From JBBCJT01 sp037190665 (lineage in GTDB: Bacteria; Pseudomonadota; Alphaproteobacteria; Acetobacterales; Acetobacteraceae), in NCBI GenBank assembly GCA_037190665.1, contig JBBCJT010000073.1, positions 1 through 12,131 on the forward strand: a stretch of 12,131 bases of DNA, read 5' to 3'. The notes below the pieces were generated by a model. That model had not been told where the DNA came from. It did not search any database and saw only the letters and a list, made by a program, of their open reading frames with translations. Shown piece after piece: positions 1 through 7,494 of the stretch (position 1 is the first letter of the stretch; every line of letters starts with the position of its first letter). Position numbers and translations under genes: made by a program.

Positions 1-158
1 CAGGCGCCCGTGTCGTCGGCGAGCGGGCCGATCTCGTAGAACTGTTCGGCGCCCAGCACATCGACGAAGAACCGCGTCGCCGCCTCAAGGTCGGGCACGG
101 TGATCCCGACATGATCACCGCCGCGCAGCCCCGGCAAGCCCGTCCTTCCCGCCGCCAT
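1..158 (-). CDS. VOC family protein (glyoxalase/dioxygenase fold), N-terminal part only
   Basis: This gene begins at the ATG whose complement lies at 156-158 and runs off the left edge, so only about 52 codons are visible. The translation contains GGDHVGITVPDLEAATRFF at about residues 13-31, then FVDVLGAEQFYEIGP. This is the first beta-alpha-beta module of the vicinal oxygen chelate fold (glyoxalase I, bleomycin-resistance and extradiol dioxygenase relatives). His16 sits where the first metal ligand of the family usually lies. An AGGAGGG element lies upstream of the ATG, somewhat far away, and a weaker GGACGGA sits closer. The gene follows the SDR gene on the same strand after a 49-base gap and is probably co-transcribed with it. 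The substrate cannot be told from this fragment; VOC enzymes range over lyases, isomerases, dioxygenases and resistance proteins. Confidence 0.85.
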   Translation of the reverse strand, partial: MAAGRTGLPGLRGGDHVGITVPDLEAATRFFVDVLGAEQFYEIGPLADDTGA

Positions 159-207
159 TCCGTCCAGTCCCTCCTGTCCTGCCGAGTCGGAGATCCCGCC
201 CCGGCGC

Positions 208-948
208 CTAGCCGGCCATGTAGAGGCCGCCGTTCACATGCACGACCTCGCCGGTGATGAACGATGCGCCCGAGCCGCACAGGAAGCCGATGACGGAGGC
301 GACCTCCGCCGCCGTGCCATGGCGGCCCAGCGGCGTCTGCGCCAGCAGTGCGTCGCCGCGCTGGGCGCGCAGTCCCTCGGTCATCCCGGTGACGATGATC
401 CCGGGCGAGACGGCGTTGACGCGCGTGCGCGGCGCGAGTTCCAGCGCCAGCGACCGCGTGAGGCCGAACAGGGCGGACTTGCTGGCGGAGTAGTGCGCAT
501 GGTCGCGGCTGCCGCGATGGCCGGCGACCGAGGCCAGGTTGACGATGGCGCTGCCCTCGCGCAGCGCCGCCACTGCGGCGCGGCAGAGATGGAACACACC
601 GTCGAGGTTGACCGCCATCAGGTCGCGCCACTGCGCCCCTGTCATCGTGGCGAAGGCCTGATCGGGAAAGATGCCTGCCGCCGGCACGAGGAAGTCGATG
701 CCGCCGAAGCGCGTGCGGGCGAGATCGACGGCCGCCTGCGCATCTTCCGGCCGCGAGGCATCCATCCGCAGCGTTGCGACGCGTGTGCCTGCCGGATCGA
801 GCGTGGCCGCGAACGCCTCCAGCGCCGGGACCGCGATGTCGGTCAGCACCAGATTGGCGCCCTGCGCGTGGAACAGGCGCGCCGTTTCCTGCGCGATGCC
901 GCCGCTCGCGCCCGTCAGCACCAACGTCCGGCCGGTGAAGTCCTGCAA
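208..948 (-). CDS. SDR family NAD(P)-dependent oxidoreductase
   Basis: A classical short-chain dehydrogenase/reductase of about 246 residues, the usual family length. The cofactor loop is TGASGGIA at residues 12-19. An Asp at residue 37, ending beta-strand 2 (VLTD), usually signals preference for NAD(H) over NADP(H). The catalytic set is Ser140 (NLAS), Tyr153 and Lys157 (YSASK), with normal spacing, followed by NAVSPG and a C-terminal VNGG. I chose the TTG start at 946-948 because AAGGAGA lies five bases upstream of it; a GTG at 973-975 would add nine Arg/Lys-rich residues and has no good ribosome site. Two oddities: the last glycine of the TGxxxGxG loop is Ala, and the usual NNAG is PAAG. 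The gene is divergent from the fused E1 gene. Its substrate is unknown; a secondary alcohol/ketone pair is typical of the family. Confidence 0.93.
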   Translation of the reverse strand: MQDFTGRTLVLTGASGGIAQETARLFHAQGANLVLTDIAVPALEAFAATLDPAGTRVATLRMDASRPEDAQAAVDLARTRFGGIDFLVPAAGIFPDQAFATMTGAQWRDLMAVNLDGVFHLCRAAVAALREGSAIVNLASVAGHRGSRDHAHYSASKSALFGLTRSLALELAPRTRVNAVSPGIIVTGMTEGLRAQRGDALLAQTPLGRHGTAAEVASVIGFLCGSGASFITGEVVHVNGGLYMAG

Positions 949-1046
949 GCCCGTCTCCTTCCTTCGCCGATGCACCGTTCCCGCACGCTATCATGCAGCG
1001 TCGTCGCGACCAGACGCACCGCCGCGCCGCCCTCACGGATGATGCC
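949..1046. promoter_or_regulatory. Divergent intergenic region between the SDR and fused E1 genes
   Basis: About 98 bases separate the two divergent starts, so promoters for both operons should lie here. The SDR ribosome site AAGGAGA (minus strand, 954-960) is clear. On the plus strand TATCAT at 989-994 matches the sigma70 -10 consensus at five of six bases, but no good -35 lies at the right distance. I see no convincing operator palindrome. If TATCAT were the -10, transcription would start near 1001 and exclude the upstream ATG at 993 as the E1 start. The position of the region is secure; the specific promoter elements are weakly supported. Confidence 0.4.
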
Positions 1047-3224
1047 ATGCCCCTGCTGACGCCCCTCTCCCCCGCCGTTCCCTGGACCGAACTGAAGACG
1101 ACCGCCGAGGACTGGGACGCGGCCTCGCCCGAGGACATGCGGCGGCTGCTGGCGGGCATGCATCTGATCCGCGCCTTCGAGGAGACGGTGCTGGAGCTGG
1201 CCGGCGAAGGGCTGGTGCATGGCCCCGCGCATTCCTCGATCGGGCAGGAAGGCGGAGCCATGGGCTCCATCCTCGACCTGCGCAGCTCCGACCAGGTCAA
1301 CGGCTCGCATCGCGGCCACCACCAGTTCCTCGCCAAGGCGCTCGCCCACGTCGCGCGCAGCCAGGCGCTCGACATCGACGCGCCGTTCGACGGCGCCATC
1401 CGCACCACGCTGCATGGCGCGCTGGCCGAGATCATGGGGCTCGCCCCGGGCTTCTGCCGGGGCCGCGGCGGGTCCATGCATCTGCGCTGGAACGAGGCGG
1501 GCGTGCTGGGGACCAACGCCATCGTCGGCGGCGGCGTGCCGCTCGCCGCGGGCGCCGCCTGGGCGCATCGCCGTGCCGGCAAGGGCGACGTCGCCATCAC
1601 CTATTTCGGTGACGGGGCGACCAATATCGGCTCGGTGCTGGAGACGATGAACCTCGCGGCGGCGTGGAAGCTGCCGCTGATCTTCTTCATCGAGAACAAC
1701 CGCTACGCCGTCGCCACCACGATCGAGGAGGTCACGGCCGAACCGCGCCTGTCGGCGCGCGGGCAGGGCTTCGCGATCCCGTCCTGGCGCGTGGACGGCA
1801 TGGACCCGCTCGCCGTGCGGCTCGCCACGCGGCAGGCCATCGAACTGGCCCGCGCGGGCGGCGGCCCCTCGGTGATCGAGGCCCAAGTGTACCGCTACTT
1901 CCACCAGAACGGCCCGCTGCCCGGCAGCGCCTTTGGCTACCGCAGCAAGGAAGAGGAGGCCGCCTGGCGGGCGCGCGATCCGCTCGACCGCGTGGCGGGC
2001 GAGATGATCCGCCGCGGCCGGCTCACCGCCGCCGACGTCGCCGGACTGCGCAGCCGCGCGCAGGCGACGATGTCGGAGATCGCCGCAACGCTGACCGAGG
2101 CCGAGGGCAACCGCCGCGTGGTCCGCGCCGCGTTGTGGCCCTCGCCCGATTTCCGCGACGTGGGTATCCGCGGCGATCTCGGCGAGCTGGCCGGCCTGCG
2201 CACCCTCGCCCAAAGCCCCGGCGCCACCGCCGACACGGTGGAGCGCAAGTTCGTCGATGTCGTCGCCGACGTCATGGGGCGCCGGATGGAGACCGACGAA
2301 CGCATCGTGCTGATGGGCGAGGACATCCACCGCCTGAAAGGCGGCACCAACGGCGCGACGCGCGGGCTGAAGGACCGCTTCCCCGACCGCGTGCTCGGCA
2401 CGCCGATCAGCGAGGCCGCGTTCTGCGGCCTCGGCGGCGGCATCGCCATGGACGGGCGCTACCGGCCGGTGGTCGAGTTCATGTACCCGGACTTCATGTG
2501 GGTCGCCGCCGATCAGGTCTTCAACCAGATCGGCAAGGCGCGGCACATGTTCGGCGGCGATATCGACGTGCCGCTGGTGTTGCGGACCAAGGTGGCGATG
2601 GGCACCGGCTACGGATCGCAACACTCGATGGACCCGGCCGGCATCTTCGCCACCTCGCCCGGCTGGCGCATCGTCGCGCCCTCCGACCCCGTCGACTACG
2701 TGGGGCTGATGAACGCCGCGCTCGCCTGCGACGATCCGGTGCTGGTGATCGAGCACGTGGATCTCTACCAGCGCAGCATGCCGGCCCCGCGCGCGGACCT
2801 GGACTACATCATCCCGCCCGGCACGGCGGCGTTGCGGCGGCAGGGCACGCGGGCGACCGTCATCACCTACCTGTCGATGGTGCACCGGGCGCTGGAAGCC
2901 GCCGACCGGCTCGGTGCGGATATCGACGTGATCGACCTGCGCTGGCTCGACCGCGCGAGCCTCGACTGGGGCACGATCGAGGCGAGCGTGCGCAAGACCA
3001 ACAACGTGCTGATCGTCGAGCAGGGCGCGCAGGGCACGTCCTACGGCGGCTGGCTCGCCGATGCGATCCACCGCCGCCTGTTCGACTGGCTGGACCAGCC
3101 CGTGCAGCGGGTCGCGGGCGGGGAGGCCTCGCCCAGCATCTCCAAGGTGCTGGAACGCGCGGCCTTCGCCGGGACGGAGGAGGTCGCCGACGCGCTGGAC
3201 CGGGTGCTGCGCATGGCCGGGTGA
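1047..3224 (+). CDS. Fused alpha/beta E1 component of a thiamine-diphosphate 2-oxoacid (or acetoin) dehydrogenase
   Basis: A single chain of about 725 residues joins the two E1 subunits that are usually separate. Residues 1 to about 380 are the alpha half: GxGQEGG-type substrate region (SSIGQEGGAMG), the RGRGGSMH loop, and the thiamine-diphosphate motif GDG at 188-190 ending in NN at 217-218. From about residue 395 the beta half begins (FVDVVADVM), with the conserved glutamate at about 456 (TPISEAAF), VAADQVFNQIGKAR, the GSQHS histidine segment, and the C-terminal transketolase-type domain (IDLRWLD, LIVEQG). The family decarboxylates a 2-oxoacid or cleaves acetoin and passes the acyl or aldehyde unit to a lipoyl-E2. 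No E2, E3 or lipoyl domain is visible here. An in-frame ATG at 993 is possible, but homology starts later and ATG 1047 has a weak GGATGA upstream. The exact substrate cannot be assigned. Confidence 0.92.
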   Translation: MPLLTPLSPAVPWTELKTTAEDWDAASPEDMRRLLAGMHLIRAFEETVLELAGEGLVHGPAHSSIGQEGGAMGSILDLRSSDQVNGSHRGHHQFLAKALAHVARSQALDIDAPFDGAIRTTLHGALAEIMGLAPGFCRGRGGSMHLRWNEAGVLGTNAIVGGGVPLAAGAAWAHRRAGKGDVAITYFGDGATNIGSVLETMNLAAAWKLPLIFFIENNRYAVATTIEEVTAEPRLSARGQGFAIPSWRVDGMDPLAVRLATRQAIELARAGGGPSVIEAQVYRYFHQNGPLPGSAFGYRSKEEEAAWRARDPLDRVAGEMIRRGRLTAADVAGLRSRAQATMSEIAATLTEAEGNRRVVRAALWPSPDFRDVGIRGDLGELAGLRTLAQSPGATADTVERKFVDVVADVMGRRMETDERIVLMGEDIHRLKGGTNGATRGLKDRFPDRVLGTPISEAAFCGLGGGIAMDGRYRPVVEFMYPDFMWVAADQVFNQIGKARHMFGGDIDVPLVLRTKVAMGTGYGSQHSMDPAGIFATSPGWRIVAPSDPVDYVGLMNAALACDDPVLVIEHVDLYQRSMPAPRADLDYIIPPGTAALRRQGTRATVITYLSMVHRALEAADRLGADIDVIDLRWLDRASLDWGTIEASVRKTNNVLIVEQGAQGTSYGGWLADAIHRRLFDWLDQPVQRVAGGEASPSISKVLERAAFAGTEEVADALDRVLRMAG

Positions 3225-3226
3225 GG

Positions 3227-3240
3227 TTGCGCAAGATCAA
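3227..3240 (+). promoter_or_regulatory. FixK/FNR-type binding box upstream of hemN
   Basis: The sequence TTGCGCAAGATCAA fits the rhizobial FixK pattern TTG(A/C)-N6-(T/G)CAA at all specified positions, and fits the E. coli FNR consensus TTGAT-N4-ATCAA at eight of ten. It lies three bases after the stop codon of the E1 gene and is centred near 3233.5, about 40 bases before the hemN start. A class II arrangement (centre near -41.5) would put the transcription start at about 3275, with AATGAT at 3263-3268 (four of six to the sigma70 -10) in the right place. hemN is a classical target of FNR, Anr and FixK. Binding itself is inferred. Confidence 0.6.
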
Positions 3241-3273
3241 CGTCCCCATGCCGCGACTGCGCAATGATGAGTT

Positions 3274-4632
3274 GTGACTTCCCGTGCCCTTATCGCGCTC
3301 GCGGATGCGCGCGTGCCCCGCTACACCAGCTATCCCACGGCCGCGCAGTTCGGCCCGCTGGATGAGACGACGTACCGTGGCTGGCTGCGGACGGCGATCC
3401 GCCCGTCCGACACGCTGTCGCTGTATGTCCACGTGCCGTTCTGCCGCAACCTGTGCTGGTACTGCGGCTGTCTGACGCGGCCGACGCGGTCCGATCCGCG
3501 GATCGATGGCTACGCGGAAACGCTGCTGGCGGAGGTCGCGCTGCTGTCCGCAGCCCTGCCGGCGCATGCGGGCGTCTCCCACCTGCATCTGGGCGGCGGC
3601 ACGCCCTCCATCCTCGGCAGCGAACGGCTGCGCACGCTGATGCAGGCGCTGCGCGCCGCGTTCGGCATCCGCCCCGGCGCGGAGATCGCGATCGAACTCG
3701 ACCCCCGCTACACGAGCGAGGAACTGGTCGGGACGCTGGCGGAGATCGGCTTCAACCGCGTGAGCCTCGGCGTGCAGGACATCTCGCCGGAGGTGCAGGC
3801 CGCCATCGGGCGCATCCAGCCGGCGGAACAGGTCGCCGCCGCCGTCGGGCGTCTGCGTCAGGCGGGGCTGCGGTCGATCAATCTCGACCTGATGTACGGC
3901 CTGCCGCGGCAGACCGCGGCGCATGTCGAATCCACGTCGCGTTTCGCGGCCGGGCTGCAACCGGAGCGTGTCGCGGTGTTCGGCTACGCGCACGTGCCGT
4001 GGATGCGCACCCACCAGAAAGCCATCGACGCGGCGGCGCTGCCCGGCGCGGAAGCGCGGCTCGAACAGGCGGAATGCGCCGAACGCACGCTCTGCGCCGA
4101 GGGCTATCAGGCGCTCGGTCTCGATCACTTCGCGCGGCCGGACGATCCCCTCGCGCTGGCCGCGCGCGCCGGCACCCTGCGCCGCAACTTCCAGGGCTAC
4201 ACGACGGACGCGGCCGAGGTGGTGCTGGGCCTCGGCGTCTCCTCCATCGGGACGCTGCCGGCCGGTTTCGCGCAGAATGACACGCGGGAGGCCGAATACC
4301 GCACCGCCGTGCTGGCGGGGCGGCTGCCCGTGGTGCGAGGGCGCGCGGTTTCGGACGAAGATCGCCTGCGCGCGCGGATGATCGAGCGGCTGATGTGCGA
4401 TTTCGCCCTCGATCTGGACGCGATCGCCGCCGCGGATCCCGCCTCCGCCGCCATCGTCGCGGAGGCGCGGGAGAAGCTCGCCCCCCTGGCAGCCGACGGC
4501 CTCGTCGGGCTGGAGGGCGGCCGGCTGCGCGTCACGCCGGACGGCCGGCGCTTCGTGCGGCAGGCGGCCGCCTGCTTCGATGCCTACCTGCGGCCGGAGG
4601 CCGCCGGGACCCGCCACGCCGTTGCGGTGTAG
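3274..4632 (+). CDS. hemN: Oxygen-independent coproporphyrinogen III dehydrogenase (radical SAM)
   Basis: HemN converts coproporphyrinogen III to protoporphyrinogen IX without oxygen, decarboxylating two propionates with 5'-deoxyadenosyl radicals; it acts in the cytoplasm in haem synthesis. The product has 452 residues, close to the E. coli enzyme. Visible hallmarks are VPRYTSYPTA at 14-23, the radical-SAM cluster motif with Cys57, Cys61 and Cys64 followed by Cys66 (PFCRNLCWYCGC, the HemN-type CxxxCxxCxC), the SAM-binding GGGTPS at 107-112, SLGVQD, NLDLMYGLP, and RNFQGYTT. The CxC extension and the RYTSYPT N-terminus distinguish it from the HemW haem chaperone. The start is GTG at 3274; the upstream ribosome site is poor (GATGAG close to the start), and the only later in-frame GTG would begin right at the conserved VPRYTSYPT. 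The gene appears to have its own low-oxygen promoter rather than depending on the E1 gene. Confidence 0.96.
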   Translation: MTSRALIALADARVPRYTSYPTAAQFGPLDETTYRGWLRTAIRPSDTLSLYVHVPFCRNLCWYCGCLTRPTRSDPRIDGYAETLLAEVALLSAALPAHAGVSHLHLGGGTPSILGSERLRTLMQALRAAFGIRPGAEIAIELDPRYTSEELVGTLAEIGFNRVSLGVQDISPEVQAAIGRIQPAEQVAAAVGRLRQAGLRSINLDLMYGLPRQTAAHVESTSRFAAGLQPERVAVFGYAHVPWMRTHQKAIDAAALPGAEARLEQAECAERTLCAEGYQALGLDHFARPDDPLALAARAGTLRRNFQGYTTDAAEVVLGLGVSSIGTLPAGFAQNDTREAEYRTAVLAGRLPVVRGRAVSDEDRLRARMIERLMCDFALDLDAIAAADPASAAIVAEAREKLAPLAADGLVGLEGGRLRVTPDGRRFVRQAAACFDAYLRPEAAGTRHAVAV

Positions 4633-4673
4633 GGCGCCCCGCGCCCCCGCCTGCCCACGGGCACGAAGTGCCC
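4632..4673 (+). terminator. Two adjacent short hairpins after hemN
   Basis: The first hairpin pairs GGGCGC (4632-4637) with GCGCCC (4641-4646) around a CCC loop; its first base is the last base of the hemN stop codon. The second pairs GGGCAC (4659-4664) with GTGCCC (4668-4673) around GAA. Both are perfect six-base stems. No run of T follows, so a canonical intrinsic terminator is not shown. They may act as weak terminators or protect the 3' end of the mRNA. Confidence 0.4.
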
Positions 4674-4894
4674 AACCCTTCGTTGACGCGCCCGTATTGC
4701 CCGGCCAAGGATGCAGTCCTGGTCGAAACGCATCCCGTTGCCAGGCCTGCCCACAAGCCCGGAGCCGCCGTCCGCCCTGACCATTGAACGCCAGACCTGA
4801 CTATTCATTGCCAGAAGAGCAGCGGCTGTCGCGCGATGCGGAATGCGCGCCCGAACCGAAAAAATAAACCACGTATGAGGAGAGCGACCGAAAG
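4674..4894 (+). promoter_or_regulatory. Leader region of the peptide-type ABC importer operon
   Basis: This 221-base stretch holds no credible gene and should contain the promoter of the importer operon. TTGACG at 4683-4688 and TTGAAC at 4784-4789 resemble -35 elements, but neither has a good -10 at 16-18 bases. The last 40 bases turn A-rich (around 4857-4868). A ribosome site AGGAG at 4878-4882 lies 12 bases before the ATG at 4895, slightly longer than usual. I see no operator palindrome. Confidence 0.35.
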
Positions 4895-6487
4895 ATGCTG
4901 AAAACCCTGACATTGGTCGGGCTGGTGGGCCTTGGCGCCATGGCCGCCGCCCACGCCCAGACGCCGCAGCGCGGCGGCACGCTGAACTTCACCGCGCCCT
5001 ACGGATCGAGCTTCGCGACGCTCGACCCCCACGCGATGGTGACGATCCAGGACGAGATCTTCGCCTCCGCCATCCACCGCAGCCTGTATCGCTGGGACAC
5101 GACCAAGAACGAGCCGGTCCTGGAGCTGGCGTCCGAAGTCACCGCCTCTCCCGACCGCCGCGTCTTCACCTACAAGCTGCTGACCAACGCGGTGTTCCAC
5201 CACGGCAAGCCGCTGACCGCGGATGACGTGATCTGGAGCTACCAGCGCATCGCCACGGCATCCAACGCCTTCCCCGGCGCGCGGCACGTCGCCGCCATCG
5301 CGGGCGCGGCCGATTTCGCGTCCGGCAAGGCGACCACGATCTCCGGCCTGCGCAAGATCGACGACCACACGCTGGAAATCACCTTCACCCAGCCGACCAA
5401 TCCCGGCTTCACGCTGATGCGCGGGTCGATGGCGATCCTGCCGTCGGACATCGCCGGCCGGCCCGAGTTCGCCACCCGTCCCGTCGGCCTCGGCCCGTTC
5501 CGCTTCGTCGAGCACGTCCCGGGCTCGCAGGGCGTCGTCGCCCGCTTCGACCGCTACTACAAGGAAGGCCGCCCCTTCCTCGACCGGGTCAACATCGTCA
5601 TCATGGGCGATGCCTCGGCGCGCGACGTCGCGTTCCGCAACCGCGAGATCGACGCCTCGATCCTCGGCCCGTCCCAGTATCAGGCGTATTCGGCCGATCC
5701 CAACCTCAGCAAGCACATGATCGAGGTTGCGGAGGTCTTCACCCGCAATATCGGCTTCAACAACACCTTCGGTCCCTTCACCGACCGGCGCGTCCGGCAG
5801 GCGATCAACCACGCCATCAACGGGCCGCTGATCGTCCAGCGGCTGGCCCGCAACAAGGCCTATCCGGCGGTGAGCTGGCTGCCGATCTCCTCCCCGCCGT
5901 TCGACAAGAACGCCGCACCCTACGCCTACGACCCGGCGAAGGCGCGGGCGCTGCTGGCCGAAGCGGGTTACCCGAACGGCTTCGAGTTCGAGGTGAACGC
6001 CACCCCGAACGAGAGCTGGGGCGTGCCCATCGTGGAGGCGATCATCCCGATGCTCGCCCAGGTCGGCATCAAGGTGCGGCCGCGTCCGGTGGAAAGCGCG
6101 GTGCACTCCGAATACGTCATCAAGGGCGAGTTCCAGGCCTATATCTGGTCCAACACGACCGGACCCGATCCGCTGCAGGCCCTGCAGTGCTTCCACTCGC
6201 AGACGCCGGCCAGCGCCTGCAACTACACGCGCTTCCGCAGCCCCGAGTTCGACAAGCTGTTCGACGCGGCGCGCGCCGAGCCCGATCCGGCCAAGCAGAC
6301 CGAACTGCTGCGGCAGGCGAACAACCTGATCCAGCAGGAAGCGCCGGTCTGGTTCTTCAACTACAACAAGGCCGTCATGGCGTATCAGCCCTGGGTGCAC
6401 GGCATCCAGCCGAACGCGACCGAGCAGGCGCTCCAGAACTACGAAGAGATCTGGATCGACGCCAACGCGCCCGCCTCGCGCCGCTGA
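4895..6487 (+). CDS. Periplasmic substrate-binding protein of a peptide/nickel-type ABC importer (SBP family 5)
   Basis: The 530-residue product starts with a Sec signal peptide: Lys3, a hydrophobic core, and a probable cut after AHA at residue 21. There is no lipobox cysteine, so it should be free in the periplasm. The mature part has the family 5 features: GGTLNF near the start, LYRWD followed by a P-x-LA-x-x segment, and the signature region FHHGKPLTADDVIWSYQR. Later come NIGFNN, the DRRVRQAINHAIN segment, PYAYDPAKARALLAEAGYP, and a C-terminal block ending with a typical RQANNLIQQEAPVWFF. Length and layout match DppA, OppA and GsiB-like proteins. The ligand (dipeptide, oligopeptide, glutathione, opine, nickel chelate or sugar) cannot be read from the sequence. 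Two cysteines about ten residues apart, in QCFHSQ and SACNYT, could form a disulfide. It heads the importer operon. Confidence 0.95.
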   Translation: MLKTLTLVGLVGLGAMAAAHAQTPQRGGTLNFTAPYGSSFATLDPHAMVTIQDEIFASAIHRSLYRWDTTKNEPVLELASEVTASPDRRVFTYKLLTNAVFHHGKPLTADDVIWSYQRIATASNAFPGARHVAAIAGAADFASGKATTISGLRKIDDHTLEITFTQPTNPGFTLMRGSMAILPSDIAGRPEFATRPVGLGPFRFVEHVPGSQGVVARFDRYYKEGRPFLDRVNIVIMGDASARDVAFRNREIDASILGPSQYQAYSADPNLSKHMIEVAEVFTRNIGFNNTFGPFTDRRVRQAINHAINGPLIVQRLARNKAYPAVSWLPISSPPFDKNAAPYAYDPAKARALLAEAGYPNGFEFEVNATPNESWGVPIVEAIIPMLAQVGIKVRPRPVESAVHSEYVIKGEFQAYIWSNTTGPDPLQALQCFHSQTPASACNYTRFRSPEFDKLFDAARAEPDPAKQTELLRQANNLIQQEAPVWFFNYNKAVMAYQPWVHGIQPNATEQALQNYEEIWIDANAPASRR

Positions 6488-6504
6488 TCCCGATCGCTGC
6501 CATC

Positions 6505-6531
6505 TCCGGCCCGCCCCCGCGGCGGGCCGGA
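6505..6531 (+). promoter_or_regulatory. Strong intercistronic stem-loop between binding-protein and permease genes
   Basis: CCGGCCCGCC (6506-6515) pairs perfectly with GGCGGGCCGG (6521-6530) around a CCCGC loop, and T6505-A6531 adds an eleventh pair. It begins 17 bases after the binding-protein stop and ends 21 bases before the permease ATG. No T run follows. In many ABC operons a stem-loop at this place stabilises the upstream mRNA or attenuates transcription, so that binding protein exceeds membrane components; that role is inferred here. Confidence 0.65.
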
Positions 6532-6552
6532 ATTCCCTAGAGACGTACCGGC

Positions 6553-7488
6553 ATGTTGCGATTCACGATCCGGCGCCTGCTGCAGATGATCCCCACGGTC
6601 ATCACGGTGGCGCTGCTCATCTTCATCATCTTCAGCGTGGTGCCCGGCAGCTTCGCCGCCAGCATGATGGCCGACGGCCGGATGGATGCCGACCCGGCGC
6701 TGATGGAACGGATGAACCGCGAATTCGGCCTCGACAAGCCGCTCTATGAACGGTTCGGGCAGTACCTGTACGACATCGCGCGATTCGACCTCGGCACGTC
6801 CTTCCGCACCCGGCTGCCCGTGACGCACATGATCAACGAGCGCGTCTGGGCATCGCTGAAGCTCGCCATCGCGGCGATGCTGTTCGCGGCCGTGATCGGC
6901 GTGCCGCTCGGCTTCATCGCCGCGCTGCGTCCCGGCAGTATCTTCGACACGGCGACGATGATCGGCGCGGTATCCGGCCTGTCGATGCCGCAGTTCTGGC
7001 TCGGCCTGCTGCTGATGTACCTGTTCGCGCTGCAGCTCGGCTGGCTGCCGAGCTTCGGCTACGGCGACGGCGGGTTCATGCATCTGATCCTGCCCGCGAT
7101 CACGCTGGGCCTGACGCCGCTCGCCCTGCTCGCGCGTACCACGCGCGCGGGCGTGCTCGACGTGCTGAACGCGGACTACATCCGCACCGCGCATTCCAAG
7201 GGCATGAGCAACCAGAAGGTCGTGCGCTGGCACGTGGCGCGCAACGCGCTGGTGCTGATCGTGACCACGATCGGGCTTCAGTTCGGCTCGCTGATGGGCG
7301 CGGCCGTGGTGATCGAGAAGCTGTTCTCCTGGCCCGGCATCGGCTCGCTGCTGGTGGACAGCGTCGCCGTGCGCGACATCCCCACGGTGCAGGGCACGAT
7401 CCTGGTGATCGTGCTGTGGTTCCTCGTCATCAATACGCTGATCGATCTCGTCTACGCGGCGATCGATCCTCGCATCAAGCAGGGCTGA
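6553..7488 (+). CDS. ABC importer permease, DppB/OppB type
   Basis: A 311-residue inner-membrane protein forming one half of the translocation channel. The N-terminus MLRFTIRRLLQMIPT leads into the first membrane segment (about 9-30), followed by a long periplasmic loop with EFGLDKPLYERFGQYL. Five further hydrophobic segments lie at about 98-125, 135-165, 175-195, 231-255 and 281-305. The cytoplasmic EAA-type coupling loop that docks on the ATPases is at about 205-230 (NADYIRTAHSKGMS...RWHVARNA). The C-terminal YAAIDPRIKQG is typical of DppB. The start is taken at ATG 6553; its ribosome site is weak (AGAGA, nine bases upstream), which suits lower expression than the binding protein. The next permease begins six bases after its stop codon. 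Confidence 0.95.
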   Translation: MLRFTIRRLLQMIPTVITVALLIFIIFSVVPGSFAASMMADGRMDADPALMERMNREFGLDKPLYERFGQYLYDIARFDLGTSFRTRLPVTHMINERVWASLKLAIAAMLFAAVIGVPLGFIAALRPGSIFDTATMIGAVSGLSMPQFWLGLLLMYLFALQLGWLPSFGYGDGGFMHLILPAITLGLTPLALLARTTRAGVLDVLNADYIRTAHSKGMSNQKVVRWHVARNALVLIVTTIGLQFGSLMGAAVVIEKLFSWPGIGSLLVDSVAVRDIPTVQGTILVIVLWFLVINTLIDLVYAAIDPRIKQG

Positions 7489-7494
7489 TCGCCG

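Noticed and set aside
993..1046. Earlier ATG at 993 as the start of the fused E1
   Set aside because: No ribosome site precedes it, the added 18 residues are Arg-rich and unlike the family, and the ATG lies within a possible -10 element. It remains a less likely alternative.
915..3071. A very long open frame on the minus strand across the fused E1 gene
   Set aside because: The translation is rich in Arg, His, Ala and Gly without any domain, and it lies opposite a gene with clear conserved motifs. Long antisense open frames are expected in DNA with strong G/C third-position bias.
4659..4673. Possible sigma54 promoter in the hairpin after hemN (GGGCACGAAGTGCC)
   Set aside because: The GG and GC elements are spaced two bases too close for the -24/-12 pattern; the perfect hairpin explains the sequence better.
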